From contig CASGHD010000186.1 in NCBI GenBank assembly GCA_949319575.1, positions 1 through 36,439 of the forward strand: a stretch of 36,439 nt of DNA, written 5' to 3'. Below are positions 7,696 to 15,240 of this stretch, in pieces. Numbering within the stretch: position 1 is the stretch's first letter; each line of letters starts with the position of its first letter. A program made the position numbers and the translations under genes. This DNA comes from an uncultured Anaerolineales bacterium. GTDB taxonomy: Bacteria > Chloroflexota > Anaerolineae > Anaerolineales > Villigracilaceae. The notes beneath the pieces are model-generated. The model did no database searches and was not told the origin of the DNA. It saw only the letters and a program-made list of their open reading frames with translations.

Positions 7696-8511
7696 ATGAA
7701 AAAAATCGTTGCGATCCTCCTGTGCCTGTTACTTTCCGCCTGCGCGTCCGGGAATTCACCGGTCCAACTTCCAGTACAGAGTGCGCCAATACACGAAGGT
7801 CAATCTGTATTGATACGTCTCAACGCGGGAGATTTGACCGTTCGGGGCAGTGAAGAGGGGCAGGTGAGCGTTGCCGGTCAGACACTCGCCCCCGATCAAA
7901 CGGAATACAGTGTAACGACAGTTAACGATCAAATCCAGATCGTCGTCAATTACACGGGAAAGCGATCTTCCGATCCGCCGGTTCATTTGGAGATCAGCGT
8001 TCCAAATAAAGCCGCGTTGACAATCGAGACCGACTCTGCATCCATTGAGGTGCGGGATTACTCGGGCGAACTGGAAGCGGCTTCGGTTTCGGGAGATGTT
8101 TTGATCGAAGATGCACAAGGGGGGATTACGGCGCATTCCAACCGCGGGGATGTGACCGTGAAGAACAGCGCGGGGATCATCAGCGTCGTTGGAAATTACG
8201 GCTTGTTGACTCTCGATGGCGCGAACGGGGATATTGGCGTCTCGACGATCATGGGAACGATTAACTTCACCGGCTTGATTCATGCGGGCGACAATCTCCG
8301 CCTCGAAACCGACCATGGACCTGTGGATGTGACTCTCGAAGCGGATTCCACGCTGATGCTTAATGTGCAATCCACCAGCGGCGACATGGCTTGCATGTTA
8401 TCCGGCATTAACTCGTCCACGCGTTGGTGCGATGGGCGGTTTGGAACAGGCGACGGTGCGTTGCAGATCCGAACCGTGAGCGGGGCAGTCTGGATTCGGA
8501 TTATGCCCTGA
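7696..8511 (+). CDS. DUF4097-like beta-helix lipoprotein
   Basis: 271 residues with a type II signal peptide (MKKIVAILLCLLLSAC, lipidated Cys16), so it is a membrane-anchored exported protein. The mature part is built of short repeated beta-strands with D-G-D/V-type turns (LTVRGSEEGQVSVAG, SIEVRDYSGELEAASVSGDV, GDVTVKNSAGIISVVGNYGLLTL, GDIGVSTIMGTINFTG), the pattern of DUF4097/adhesin head families that fold as a beta-helix. The function is unknown; related proteins are envelope proteins. It stands alone, 40 bp before the dehydrogenase gene on the same strand, and may or may not be cotranscribed. Confidence 0.8.
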   Translation: MKKIVAILLCLLLSACASGNSPVQLPVQSAPIHEGQSVLIRLNAGDLTVRGSEEGQVSVAGQTLAPDQTEYSVTTVNDQIQIVVNYTGKRSSDPPVHLEISVPNKAALTIETDSASIEVRDYSGELEAASVSGDVLIEDAQGGITAHSNRGDVTVKNSAGIISVVGNYGLLTLDGANGDIGVSTIMGTINFTGLIHAGDNLRLETDHGPVDVTLEADSTLMLNVQSTSGDMACMLSGINSSTRWCDGRFGTGDGALQIRTVSGAVWIRIMP

Positions 8512-8551
8512 TACGCAATTTGCAACACCAGTCGTTCAAGGCGGAGGAAAC

Positions 8552-9592
8552 ATGAGTAAAGAAATGCGCGCGGCGGTCTATCTCGGTCCCGGAAAGATCG
8601 AGATTCAGAATCTTCCAATCCCTGAGCCGAAGGAGGGAGAGCTCCTGGTCAAAGTCCGCGCCGCGCCGACCTGCGGCACGGACGTGAAAACATACCGGCG
8701 CGGGCATCCCAAGTTTCCGCCGCCGTTCGTCTTCGGTCACGAATTCGGCGGGGATGTTGTATCTGTCGGAAGAGGCGTAACGCAATTCCGCGAAGGGATG
8801 CGCGTCACAGCCAATGTCTTTGCCGAGTGTGGGGAATGTTTCTTTTGCAGGCGCGGTCAGGGAAATCTGTGCGAGAACCTGGTCTACAACTTCGGCGCGT
8901 TCGCGGAGTACATGATCGTCCCCGCTTCGATCACGCGGAAGACGGCATTCGAGATTCCGGATCATATTCCTTACGCCGAAGCTGCCCTGCTCGAGCCGCT
9001 GGTTACGGTTGTGCATGGCTGGCATAAGGCGGCGATCCAGCCTGGGGATACGGTGGCAATTATCGGCGCGGGAGGACCCGTCAGTCTCCTGCATCTGCAA
9101 TTGGCGCAATGGTCAGGCGCGAGTCAGGTGATCGCAGTCGGGCATAGTCCTGCGCGGTTGAAAGTCGCGGCGGAGTTGGGCGCGGCGCACACTCTCAATG
9201 CACAAGAAGCAGATACCGTCGCTTTCATCCGCGAGTTTACCGGCGGTTACGGCGCGGATGTGGTGATCGAATGTGCGGGGACGAAGACTGCTTGGGAAAC
9301 GGCGGTGGAGGCTGTCCGCAAAGGCGGACGGGTATTATGGTTTGGCGGTTTGCCTGGCGGGACAAAAGTGGAGATCGACGCGGCGCGCGTCCATTACGGG
9401 GAGATTGACCTGCTCAACATGCACGGCGGGACGGCGGCGGAGGCGCGCAAAGCGTTCGACTTGATCGTCTCCGGCGGCGTGAAGACCGCCCCGTTGTTGA
9501 ACGGTGAACTTCCGTTGGAACAGGTGGAACTCGCTTTGAAAAGGATGATCGCGGGCGAAGCGGTCAAAGTGGTGATCAACCCGGAACTTTGA
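8552..9592 (+). CDS. Zinc-dependent medium-chain (polyol-type) dehydrogenase
   Basis: 346 residues, the length of sorbitol and galactitol-1-phosphate dehydrogenases. Catalytic zinc ligands are Cys41 (CGTD), His63 and Glu64 (GHE); structural zinc ligands are Cys93, Cys96, Cys99 and Cys107 (CGECFFCRRGQGNLC). The Rossmann site is IGAGGPVS (about 171-178). It would oxidise a secondary alcohol of a polyol or sugar derivative with NAD(P). GGAGGAAAC precedes the ATG. It lies 88 bp upstream of the PTS cluster and faces the same way, so a role as the phospho-polyol dehydrogenase of that pathway is a reasonable inference. The exact substrate is unknown. Confidence 0.9.
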   Translation: MSKEMRAAVYLGPGKIEIQNLPIPEPKEGELLVKVRAAPTCGTDVKTYRRGHPKFPPPFVFGHEFGGDVVSVGRGVTQFREGMRVTANVFAECGECFFCRRGQGNLCENLVYNFGAFAEYMIVPASITRKTAFEIPDHIPYAEAALLEPLVTVVHGWHKAAIQPGDTVAIIGAGGPVSLLHLQLAQWSGASQVIAVGHSPARLKVAAELGAAHTLNAQEADTVAFIREFTGGYGADVVIECAGTKTAWETAVEAVRKGGRVLWFGGLPGGTKVEIDAARVHYGEIDLLNMHGGTAAEARKAFDLIVSGGVKTAPLLNGELPLEQVELALKRMIAGEAVKVVINPEL

Positions 9593-9609
9593 AATTCGGC
9601 GCAACTCCG

Positions 9610-9638
9610 TTGACGAATGTGTGTTTTACTGATAAACT
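9610..9638 (+). promoter_or_regulatory. Predicted promoter of the PTS/methyl-transfer cluster
   Basis: TTGACG (9610-9615), a 17-bp spacer and TAAACT (9633-9638) place the transcription start near 9645, within the operator palindromes and about 36 bases before the ATG at 9681. Confidence 0.55.
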
Positions 9639-9670
9639 CACATAAGTGAATTTAAATTCACATTTGTGAA
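9638..9670. promoter_or_regulatory. Overlapping palindromic operators at the cluster promoter
   Basis: Three palindromes overlap: TCAC-ATAA-GTGA (9638-9649), GTGAATTTAAATTCAC (9646-9661, perfect) and TTCACA-TT-TGTGAA (9657-9670). They cover the transcription start, a repressor position. The SorC-type regulator encoded inside the cluster at 15241 is the obvious candidate to bind here. Confidence 0.7.
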
Positions 9671-9680
9671 TGGAGTGAAT

Positions 9681-10832
9681 ATGCCCGAACTTTCGCCGCG
9701 CGAACGCGTCGCACTGACACTTGACCACAAAGAACCGGACCGCGTCCCCATCACACTGGGAGGGTCGGCGAATCACCTGACGGAACAGCGTTATCTCTTA
9801 TTGCGCGACCATTTTCAGGTTCAGGACATTCCGCGGCGGACGCTGGTGGGCTTCTACACCACGCCTGATTACAACCCGGTGCTCGAAAAACTCGGCACGG
9901 ACTTCCGCTTCATCCACATCCGCCCGCCGACAAATTACATATCCAATTCGATGATCGGGGAGTTCAAGGAATTTGTGGACGAGTGGGGCATCACCCACCG
10001 GCTGGTCTCCGGCTATTACGATTTGCACGGCGCGCCGCTGGGCAAGGATCTGTCCATCGAGAAGATCGAGAAATATCCGTGGCCCAATCCATACGACCCG
10101 GTTCGATTAGAGGGGCTAAAAGAGGAAGTCGAACACCTGTATCACAATACAAATTACGCCATCGTGGCGCACCGCCCTGTTTATGGCAACTTGTGGGAGA
10201 TGACCCGCGCATTGGTCGGCATGGAAAACGCCCTGCTCCTGACCGTGATGGACACGCACATCTTGGATCACCTGCTCGGCAAACTCGCCGAAGTGCTGGA
10301 TGGTTTCTATGACGCCTTCCTCAGCGTGGTTGGTCCGTACGTGCAAATCGTGGAGATGGCGGACGATTACGGCACGAACGCGGGTCCCATGTTCAACCCG
10401 GCGGTGTACACCAAGTTCTTCAAACCGCGCTATAAAAAATCCATCGAGATGATCAAGAAGAAAGCGCCAAATGCAAAGGTGCTATTGCACAACGACGGCG
10501 CAATCCGCAAATTTATCCCCGACCTGATCGAGACTGGTTTCGATATCCTCAATCCCATCGAAGGACACCTGCGCGGCATGGACCCGGTCGAGTTGAAACG
10601 TGACTTCGGCAAGGACCTCACCTTCCAGGGCGGCGTGGATGTGAAGACGGTTCTCAACAACGGCACGGTGGAGGACGTGCGCCGTGAGGTTCGCCTGCGC
10701 ATCGAGCAGATGGGCGAAGGCGGCGGCTACATCCTTGCGCCGGCGCACAACTTCAGCAACGACATCCCGCTCGAAAACATGCTTGCCTTTTTCCAAGCCG
10801 GGCATGACCTTGGGAAATATCCGCTGAAATGA
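9681..10832 (+). CDS. Uroporphyrinogen decarboxylase-like (URO-D superfamily) protein, possible methyltransferase
   Basis: 383 residues from the ATG at 9681, chosen for its GGAG at 9672; an in-frame GTG at 9666 is possible. The opening PRERVALTLDHKEPDRVPI and the later GFDILNPIEGHLRGMDPVELKRDFG, FQGGVD and GGGYILAPAHNF are hallmarks of the URO-D superfamily, which includes corrinoid methyltransferases such as MtaA, MtbA and O-demethylase MtvB types. The zinc motif, often HxCG in MtaA-like proteins, reads HNDG here, so the Cys ligand is replaced by Asp. True HemE is unlikely given the context. With a corrinoid protein and methyl-H4folate methyltransferase in the same cluster, a substrate:corrinoid methyltransferase is the best guess. 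The stop overlaps the next start by 4 bp. Confidence 0.85.
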   Translation: MPELSPRERVALTLDHKEPDRVPITLGGSANHLTEQRYLLLRDHFQVQDIPRRTLVGFYTTPDYNPVLEKLGTDFRFIHIRPPTNYISNSMIGEFKEFVDEWGITHRLVSGYYDLHGAPLGKDLSIEKIEKYPWPNPYDPVRLEGLKEEVEHLYHNTNYAIVAHRPVYGNLWEMTRALVGMENALLLTVMDTHILDHLLGKLAEVLDGFYDAFLSVVGPYVQIVEMADDYGTNAGPMFNPAVYTKFFKPRYKKSIEMIKKKAPNAKVLLHNDGAIRKFIPDLIETGFDILNPIEGHLRGMDPVELKRDFGKDLTFQGGVDVKTVLNNGTVEDVRREVRLRIEQMGEGGGYILAPAHNFSNDIPLENMLAFFQAGHDLGKYPLK

Positions 10833-11485
10833 TCCTTGAAGAATTACGCGCCCACGTTTTGCAGACGGCTCTGCTCCTGCCGAAATACAACCTTGTATGG
10901 ATGGCGGGAGGGACAGTCTGCGCGCGCGACCCGGAGACAGGATACGTGGTCGTCACCCCCAGCGGGTTGGACTACGAACGCCTCACCCCGGACGACATGA
11001 TCGTCACCGATATGGACATGAATCTCGTCGAAGGCAAATTTCGACCGTCTGTGGCGCTCAATCTGTGGACCGGTTTTATGCGCGCCCGCCCCGATGAAAT
11101 TTTTGCGGTCGTCCATACCCATTCGCCACATGCGACTTCATTCTCCGTTGTCCATCAACCCATCCCGGTCATCACCGAGACGATGGCGGACTGGTTCGGT
11201 CAGCCTGTGCCGGTGACGCGTTACCTGAGCGTGGAAGATCCTGAATTCCCCACTCTACCCGTCCAGGTGATGGGAAATGGGTACGCAGTCCTGCTTGGGA
11301 ATCACGGACCGATCACCGTCGGGAAAACGCTCGAACACGCCCTTGAACGCGCCGTCACGCTGGAGGAAGCCGCCCGGACATATTCTATCGCCTGTTCGAT
11401 AGGCAAGCTTGTCACTTTGACCGCAGAGCAGGCGACCGCCTCCTTTGATTACTACCATCATCGTTATGGACAAAAGAAATCATGA
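10829..11485 (+). CDS. Class II aldolase/adducin-family protein
   Basis: 218 residues of the fuculose-phosphate aldolase / ribulose-phosphate 4-epimerase fold. Zinc ligands are His96 and His98 (VVHTHSPHA) and His159 (GNHG). It would cleave a keto-sugar phosphate to dihydroxyacetone phosphate (or a related ketone) and an aldehyde. Two things are odd. The GGNxS phosphate loop reads AGGTVCARD, and by eye the catalytic acid position (Glu73 in FucA, Asp in epimerases) is Ala76 in RPSVALNLW. A different reaction or substrate is therefore possible. It overlaps its neighbours on both sides by 4 bp, so it is translationally coupled to the URO-D protein and EIIA. Confidence 0.88.
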   Translation: MILEELRAHVLQTALLLPKYNLVWMAGGTVCARDPETGYVVVTPSGLDYERLTPDDMIVTDMDMNLVEGKFRPSVALNLWTGFMRARPDEIFAVVHTHSPHATSFSVVHQPIPVITETMADWFGQPVPVTRYLSVEDPEFPTLPVQVMGNGYAVLLGNHGPITVGKTLEHALERAVTLEEAARTYSIACSIGKLVTLTAEQATASFDYYHHRYGQKKS

Positions 11486-11946
11486 CACTGGAATTCAACG
11501 AAACCCTGATCGCATTTGATCTTCAAGCAGGTGACGCAAAAGAAGTCATTGACCTGTTGGCTGGCAGGATGCACGCGCAGGGATTTGTCGCCGCGGACTA
11601 CGGCAGGCAGACCTGGGAACGCGAACAGCACCATCCCACCGGATTGCCGACCAAGCCGTTTTGCATCGCCTTCCCCCACGCGGATGCCGAAGGAGTCCAC
11701 CGGTCCGCTTTGGGGGTGGCGGTGATGCGTCAGCCGGTGACATTTCAAAATATGGCCGACCCGGACGAAGGTCTGGATGTGAGCGTGGTCTTCATGCTGG
11801 CAAACCGCGATCCGGAGGAACAGATCCAAACCTTGAGAAACCTGGCCACGTTGTTCGGTCAGCCGGAAAAATTAGTTGAGTTGCGGGAACAGTCCACCCT
11901 GCTGGGGGTTGCATCCTGGCTCAGGCGTGAGCTCCGCCTGGGTTGA
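11482..11946 (+). CDS. PTS EIIA component, fructose/galactitol type
   Basis: 154-residue soluble phosphocarrier that takes phosphate from HPr and passes it to EIIB. The active site is GLPTKPFCIAFPHADAEGVH with His66 as the phosphorylated residue, as in GatA/SgcA/FruA-type EIIA domains. The start overlaps the aldolase stop (ATGA). It is the first of three separate PTS polypeptides (A, B, C), the arrangement of galactitol-family systems. Confidence 0.93.
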   Translation: MTLEFNETLIAFDLQAGDAKEVIDLLAGRMHAQGFVAADYGRQTWEREQHHPTGLPTKPFCIAFPHADAEGVHRSALGVAVMRQPVTFQNMADPDEGLDVSVVFMLANRDPEEQIQTLRNLATLFGQPEKLVELREQSTLLGVASWLRRELRLG

Positions 11947-11997
11947 GGAACCAGATGCTGGATTGTTTTCGAGAAGGAGGCAGGTCGCAGGAGATGA

Positions 11998-12038
11998 TTC
12001 CACTTGTTTGCCCCGATAGTCGACTATCTTGTGTGGAA
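11998..12038. promoter_or_regulatory. Hairpin with 14-bp perfect palindrome before EIIB
   Basis: GATAGTCGACTATC (12015-12028) is a perfect palindrome, flanked by TTCCAC on the left and GTGGAA on the right that can extend the pairing. It lies in the 109-bp EIIA-EIIB gap, just upstream of the EIIB ribosome site. It may be an operator or an mRNA structure setting EIIB/EIIC levels. Confidence 0.5.
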
Positions 12039-12055
12039 GGAGGCAGAAGGAAGAT

Positions 12056-12355
12056 ATGGGTAAATTGATCGTTGTAGCCTGCGGCGCGGGCATCAATACC
12101 TCCACGATTGCGGAGGATTCGATCCGTGAGCGCATAGCGCAGGAGGGGTTCGCAGACGTAGAGGTCAAGCGCATTTTGATGGCCGACATCGAAGGCTATC
12201 TGACGCGCACCGACCTGGTCCTGATCGTTTCGATGATGAAGATCTTCCGTACCTTCGATGTGCCGGTCATTCAGGGGATGCCGTTCCTGATCGGCTCGCA
12301 GGAGGAGAAGAACGTCCTGCTTAATAAGATTGTAGATGTGGTCAATAGTAAATGA
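12056..12355 (+). CDS. PTS EIIB component, galactitol type
   Basis: 99-residue EIIB. The P-loop VVACGAGINTST carries phospho-Cys9, matching the CGxGxxTS signature of GatB-like proteins; the later VIQGMPFLIG also matches GatB. It transfers phosphate from EIIA to the incoming sugar alcohol at EIIC. ATG 12056 is chosen over an upstream in-frame TTG (12029) because it has AAGGAAG before it and gives the family N-terminus. It lies 34 bp before EIIC. Confidence 0.93.
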   Translation: MGKLIVVACGAGINTSTIAEDSIRERIAQEGFADVEVKRILMADIEGYLTRTDLVLIVSMMKIFRTFDVPVIQGMPFLIGSQEEKNVLLNKIVDVVNSK

Positions 12356-12389
12356 CCGCAATCTCATAAAATCAAGAGGAGAATGCAAC

Positions 12390-13658
12390 ATGGAAATTCT
12401 ACAAACTGCTGTTGGCTGGTTTCTGGGATTAGGCTCGACGGTGATCGTGCCGATCGTGCTGATCATCCTGGGGCTCATCTTCCGCGTGGGCTTTGCCAAA
12501 GCCGTGCGCGGTGGCGTGACCACTGGCGTGGGTCTTGCCGGTCTGTTCCTGGTTGTCAACCTGATCATCTCCGCCCTGCAACCGGCGGTGCAGGCGCTGG
12601 CGACCAACATGGGCATCGAAAAATCCTATGTGGACGTCAACTGGGCGGATGCCGGGATTGCTTGGGGGTGGCCCGGTGTCGCAGGTTTGATCGTCTCCTT
12701 GCTGGTCATCAACATCCTGATGGTCGTGCTGAAACTCACCAAGACGCTGTGGACGGATGTCTGGTCCTACTGGCACGGCTCCGCTTTGGCGGGCTTCGTC
12801 TGGGCTCTCACCGGCGGGAACGTGGTGTTGGGTATCGCCGCTGGCGTGCTTTATCTTGTGCTGGGCAGTCTCATGAGCGACTTGACCGCCAAGAAATACC
12901 AGGAGTTCAACGACATGCCGGGCATCGGTGTGCCTTGCGGCACGACCGTGCAAGCCAGTCTCTTCGCCATGCCCGTGGTGTGGCTGCTCGACCGCATCCC
13001 CGGCATCAAGGATTGGGACGCCTCCCCCGACGGCATCAAGAAGCGTTTCGGCTTGATCGGTGAACCGGCGATCCTGGGACTTGTCCTGGGCTTCATCATC
13101 GGCATCGCGGCTGGATATTCCGTCCAGGCGTGGCTCGGCTTGGGTATGCAGGTGGCGACCATGATGGTCGTCCTGCCCCGCATGGTCTCGATCATCGCCG
13201 AAGGCATCGTGCCGATCACCATGTCCATCGTCCAGTACATGCGCGAGCGCTTCAAGGACCGCGAGATCTACGTCGCGGTGGACTGCGCCGTGTTGCTTGG
13301 TCACCCAGCGGTGATGGCGTCCTCCGTCATCCTGTTCCCGCTGTGCGTCCTGTTGGCGGCGGTACTGCCCGGCGTGCAGATGCTCCCCATCGCCTCCCTG
13401 GCGGTCATCCCGTTCTGGGCTGGCGCGGTGGTGCCTTATACCAAGGGCAACGTCATCAAGACCGTGATCGTGCTGTTGCTCTACGCGATCCCGTTCATGT
13501 ACTTCTCGACATGGACCGTGGAATCCCATACAGAGGCTTTCAATATGATGGGACAGTACGGCGAACAGATCTCCCAGGGCTTGAAACTCGCCAGCTGGGA
13601 TATGGGCGGCGACATCCTTGGCTTCTTCATCCAGAAGCTGTTTGGATTGTTCGGCTAG
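12390..13658 (+). CDS. PTS EIIC component, galactitol family permease
   Basis: 422-residue membrane permease with many hydrophobic helices (for example VIVPIVLIILGLIFRVGF near the N-terminus). Family features include GMPFxIG-type partner context, VNWADAGIAWGWPG, the charged AKKYQEFNDMPGIGVPCGTTVQASLF loop and HPAVMASSVI. It moves the substrate across the membrane while EIIB phosphorylates it. The ATG follows AGAGGAG. The family includes galactitol and related polyol or pentitol transporters, so the substrate is not fixed by homology. Confidence 0.93.
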   Translation: MEILQTAVGWFLGLGSTVIVPIVLIILGLIFRVGFAKAVRGGVTTGVGLAGLFLVVNLIISALQPAVQALATNMGIEKSYVDVNWADAGIAWGWPGVAGLIVSLLVINILMVVLKLTKTLWTDVWSYWHGSALAGFVWALTGGNVVLGIAAGVLYLVLGSLMSDLTAKKYQEFNDMPGIGVPCGTTVQASLFAMPVVWLLDRIPGIKDWDASPDGIKKRFGLIGEPAILGLVLGFIIGIAAGYSVQAWLGLGMQVATMMVVLPRMVSIIAEGIVPITMSIVQYMRERFKDREIYVAVDCAVLLGHPAVMASSVILFPLCVLLAAVLPGVQMLPIASLAVIPFWAGAVVPYTKGNVIKTVIVLLLYAIPFMYFSTWTVESHTEAFNMMGQYGEQISQGLKLASWDMGGDILGFFIQKLFGLFG

Positions 13659-13676
13659 ACTACAACTGAATAGTGA

Positions 13677-13713
13677 GGTGGCTTCCGTCTTACGAAAACG
13701 GGCGGAAGCCACC
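13677..13713 (+). promoter_or_regulatory. Strong intra-operon hairpin between EIIC and EIIB-like gene
   Basis: GGTGGCTTCCG (13677-13687) pairs perfectly with CGGAAGCCACC (13703-13713) around a 15-base loop. No U-run follows, so it is more likely an mRNA-processing or stability element than a terminator. It would protect the upstream EIIABC message from 3' decay. Confidence 0.65.
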
Positions 13714-13745
13714 CGCATCCCTCTTCGATAAAGCGAGAGACAGAC

Positions 13746-14048
13746 ATGACGACATACAAAGTTTGCGTGGTCGGCGGACATTGCTCCAACCGGGTGATGA
13801 TCGTGGCGGAGCAACTCACAGAGTTCTTCGAGAAGCAGGGCATCGCCTGCCAGGTCGTCACACATCTTGCGGCAGGCGAATACGGTTTCCCGCCGCGCTC
13901 GAACCTGATCCTGCAACTGCTGCCTGCCTTTACCGAGTCGGAAGCGGGCTGTCCGGTCATCAACATCAAGCCGCTGATCGGCGACCCGATGCATCCCGCC
14001 ACCATCGAAAAGATACTGACACAGATACAAGCCGATTACCCGACGTAA
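13746..14048 (+). CDS. Divergent second EIIB-like protein
   Basis: 100 residues with the size, beta-alpha start and C-terminal helix (PATIEKILTQIQADY) of galactitol/lactose-type EIIB proteins. The P-loop differs: it reads YKVCVVGGHCSNRVMI, so the Cys that normally follows strand 1 is missing and the nearest Cys is Cys13, three to four residues later. It may still be phosphorylated at Cys13, or act as a regulatory EIIB-like partner. It sits right after EIIC behind a strong hairpin and 26 bp before the cysteine desulfurase gene. Its identity as EIIB rests on length, pattern and context. Confidence 0.7.
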   Translation: MTTYKVCVVGGHCSNRVMIVAEQLTEFFEKQGIACQVVTHLAAGEYGFPPRSNLILQLLPAFTESEAGCPVINIKPLIGDPMHPATIEKILTQIQADYPT

Positions 14049-14074
14049 CGCCCTGTCATTTTTTTGGATTCATT

Positions 14075-15217
14075 ATGAAATCCCGCATTTATCTTGACTA
14101 TTGCGCCACCACACCTGTCCACTCGATCGTGCGGGATGCGATTCTTTCCGCGCTGGAGGCGGACTTCGGCAATCCGTCGAGCCTGCACTGGGCTGGACAA
14201 AATGCGGCTGGCTTGCTCAAACAGGCGCGCGCGGATGTCGCGTCCGCGTTGGGTTGCGCCCCCGATGAGATCATCTTTACCAGCGGCGCGACCGAAGCGG
14301 ACAATCTCGCCATTTTCGGGGGGTTGAAACGGCTCCCGCCAAACAAAACTCATCTCATCACCTCAGCCATCGAGCATCACGCGGTCCTTCATGCCGCGCA
14401 GGAATTGGAACGCGAAGGTTGTGCCGTGACCTGCCTGCCCGTGGATGGACGCGGTCTCGTTGACCCCGAAGATGTCCGCCGCGCCATCCGCCCTGAGACG
14501 GCGCTCATCTCCATCATGCTGGTCAACAACGAAGTCGGTTCGATCCAGCCCATCGCGGAGATCAGCCGCATCGCCCGCGAGCGCGGCATCTGCCTGCACA
14601 CCGACGCGGTGCAGGGCATCGGTCTGCTCGATGTGGATGTGAACGCCCTGGGCGTGGACATGCTCTCGCTGTCGGCGCATAAGATTTATGGACCGAAAGG
14701 CATCGGCGCATTATATGTTCGCAGGGGCATCGAACTCTCTCCGCTCATTGTCGGCGGGGCGCAGGAAGGTTCTCGGCGCGCCGGGACGGAAAATGTGCCA
14801 GGGATTCTCGGTCTGGCTGCGGCAGTCAAACTCGTCCGCGGGCATCGCGCAGAGGAACGCGCTCGTCTGCTTGGGCTGAGAGAACGCCTGGTCAACGCGA
14901 TGCAGGCTTCAGGTCCGGGCGTGATCGTGAACGGTCCAAAAGGAGAAGTCGCGCCGCATGTCGTCTCCGTCAGTTTTGAAGGCGCGGATGCCGAGATGCT
15001 GCAGATCCGTTTGAATCAGGAAGGTTTTGCCGTCTCGCTGGGGTCGGCTTGCAATTCAAAATCCATCGAGCCGTCGCATGTGTTGACCGCCATGGGACTG
15101 CCGCGCGAACAGATCGAAGCGACATTGCGCATCTCGCTGGGCATGTTCACCACGGAAGCGGAACTGGACCTGTTCGTGGATGCGTTGACGCGCGTTCTGC
15201 CCCGCGTGGCGGTTTAA
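14075..15217 (+). CDS. Cysteine desulfurase (NifS/IscS-like)
   Basis: 380-residue PLP enzyme that takes sulfur from L-cysteine. It has the N-terminal YLDYCATTPV, PLP-binding Lys203 in SLSAHKIYGPKG, and the catalytic Cys326 loop SLGSACNSKSIEPSHVL like IscS-class enzymes. The ATG at 14075 gives the family N-terminus, whereas the frame open further upstream covers the EIIB-like gene out of frame. The ribosome site is weak. Its place inside a PTS cluster is unusual. The sulfur may serve Fe-S or lipoate insertion for the 2-oxo acid dehydrogenase just downstream (inference), or this may be a specialised paralogue. Confidence 0.9.
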   Translation: MKSRIYLDYCATTPVHSIVRDAILSALEADFGNPSSLHWAGQNAAGLLKQARADVASALGCAPDEIIFTSGATEADNLAIFGGLKRLPPNKTHLITSAIEHHAVLHAAQELEREGCAVTCLPVDGRGLVDPEDVRRAIRPETALISIMLVNNEVGSIQPIAEISRIARERGICLHTDAVQGIGLLDVDVNALGVDMLSLSAHKIYGPKGIGALYVRRGIELSPLIVGGAQEGSRRAGTENVPGILGLAAAVKLVRGHRAEERARLLGLRERLVNAMQASGPGVIVNGPKGEVAPHVVSVSFEGADAEMLQIRLNQEGFAVSLGSACNSKSIEPSHVLTAMGLPREQIEATLRISLGMFTTEAELDLFVDALTRVLPRVAV

Positions 15218-15240
15218 AATTTTTTTATTGGAAGGATTAT

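Noticed and set aside
12429-14030. Minus-strand open frame of 533 codons
   Set aside because: It is antisense to EIIC and the EIIB-like gene; its composition (very rich in His, Asp, Gln) is typical of a shadow frame.
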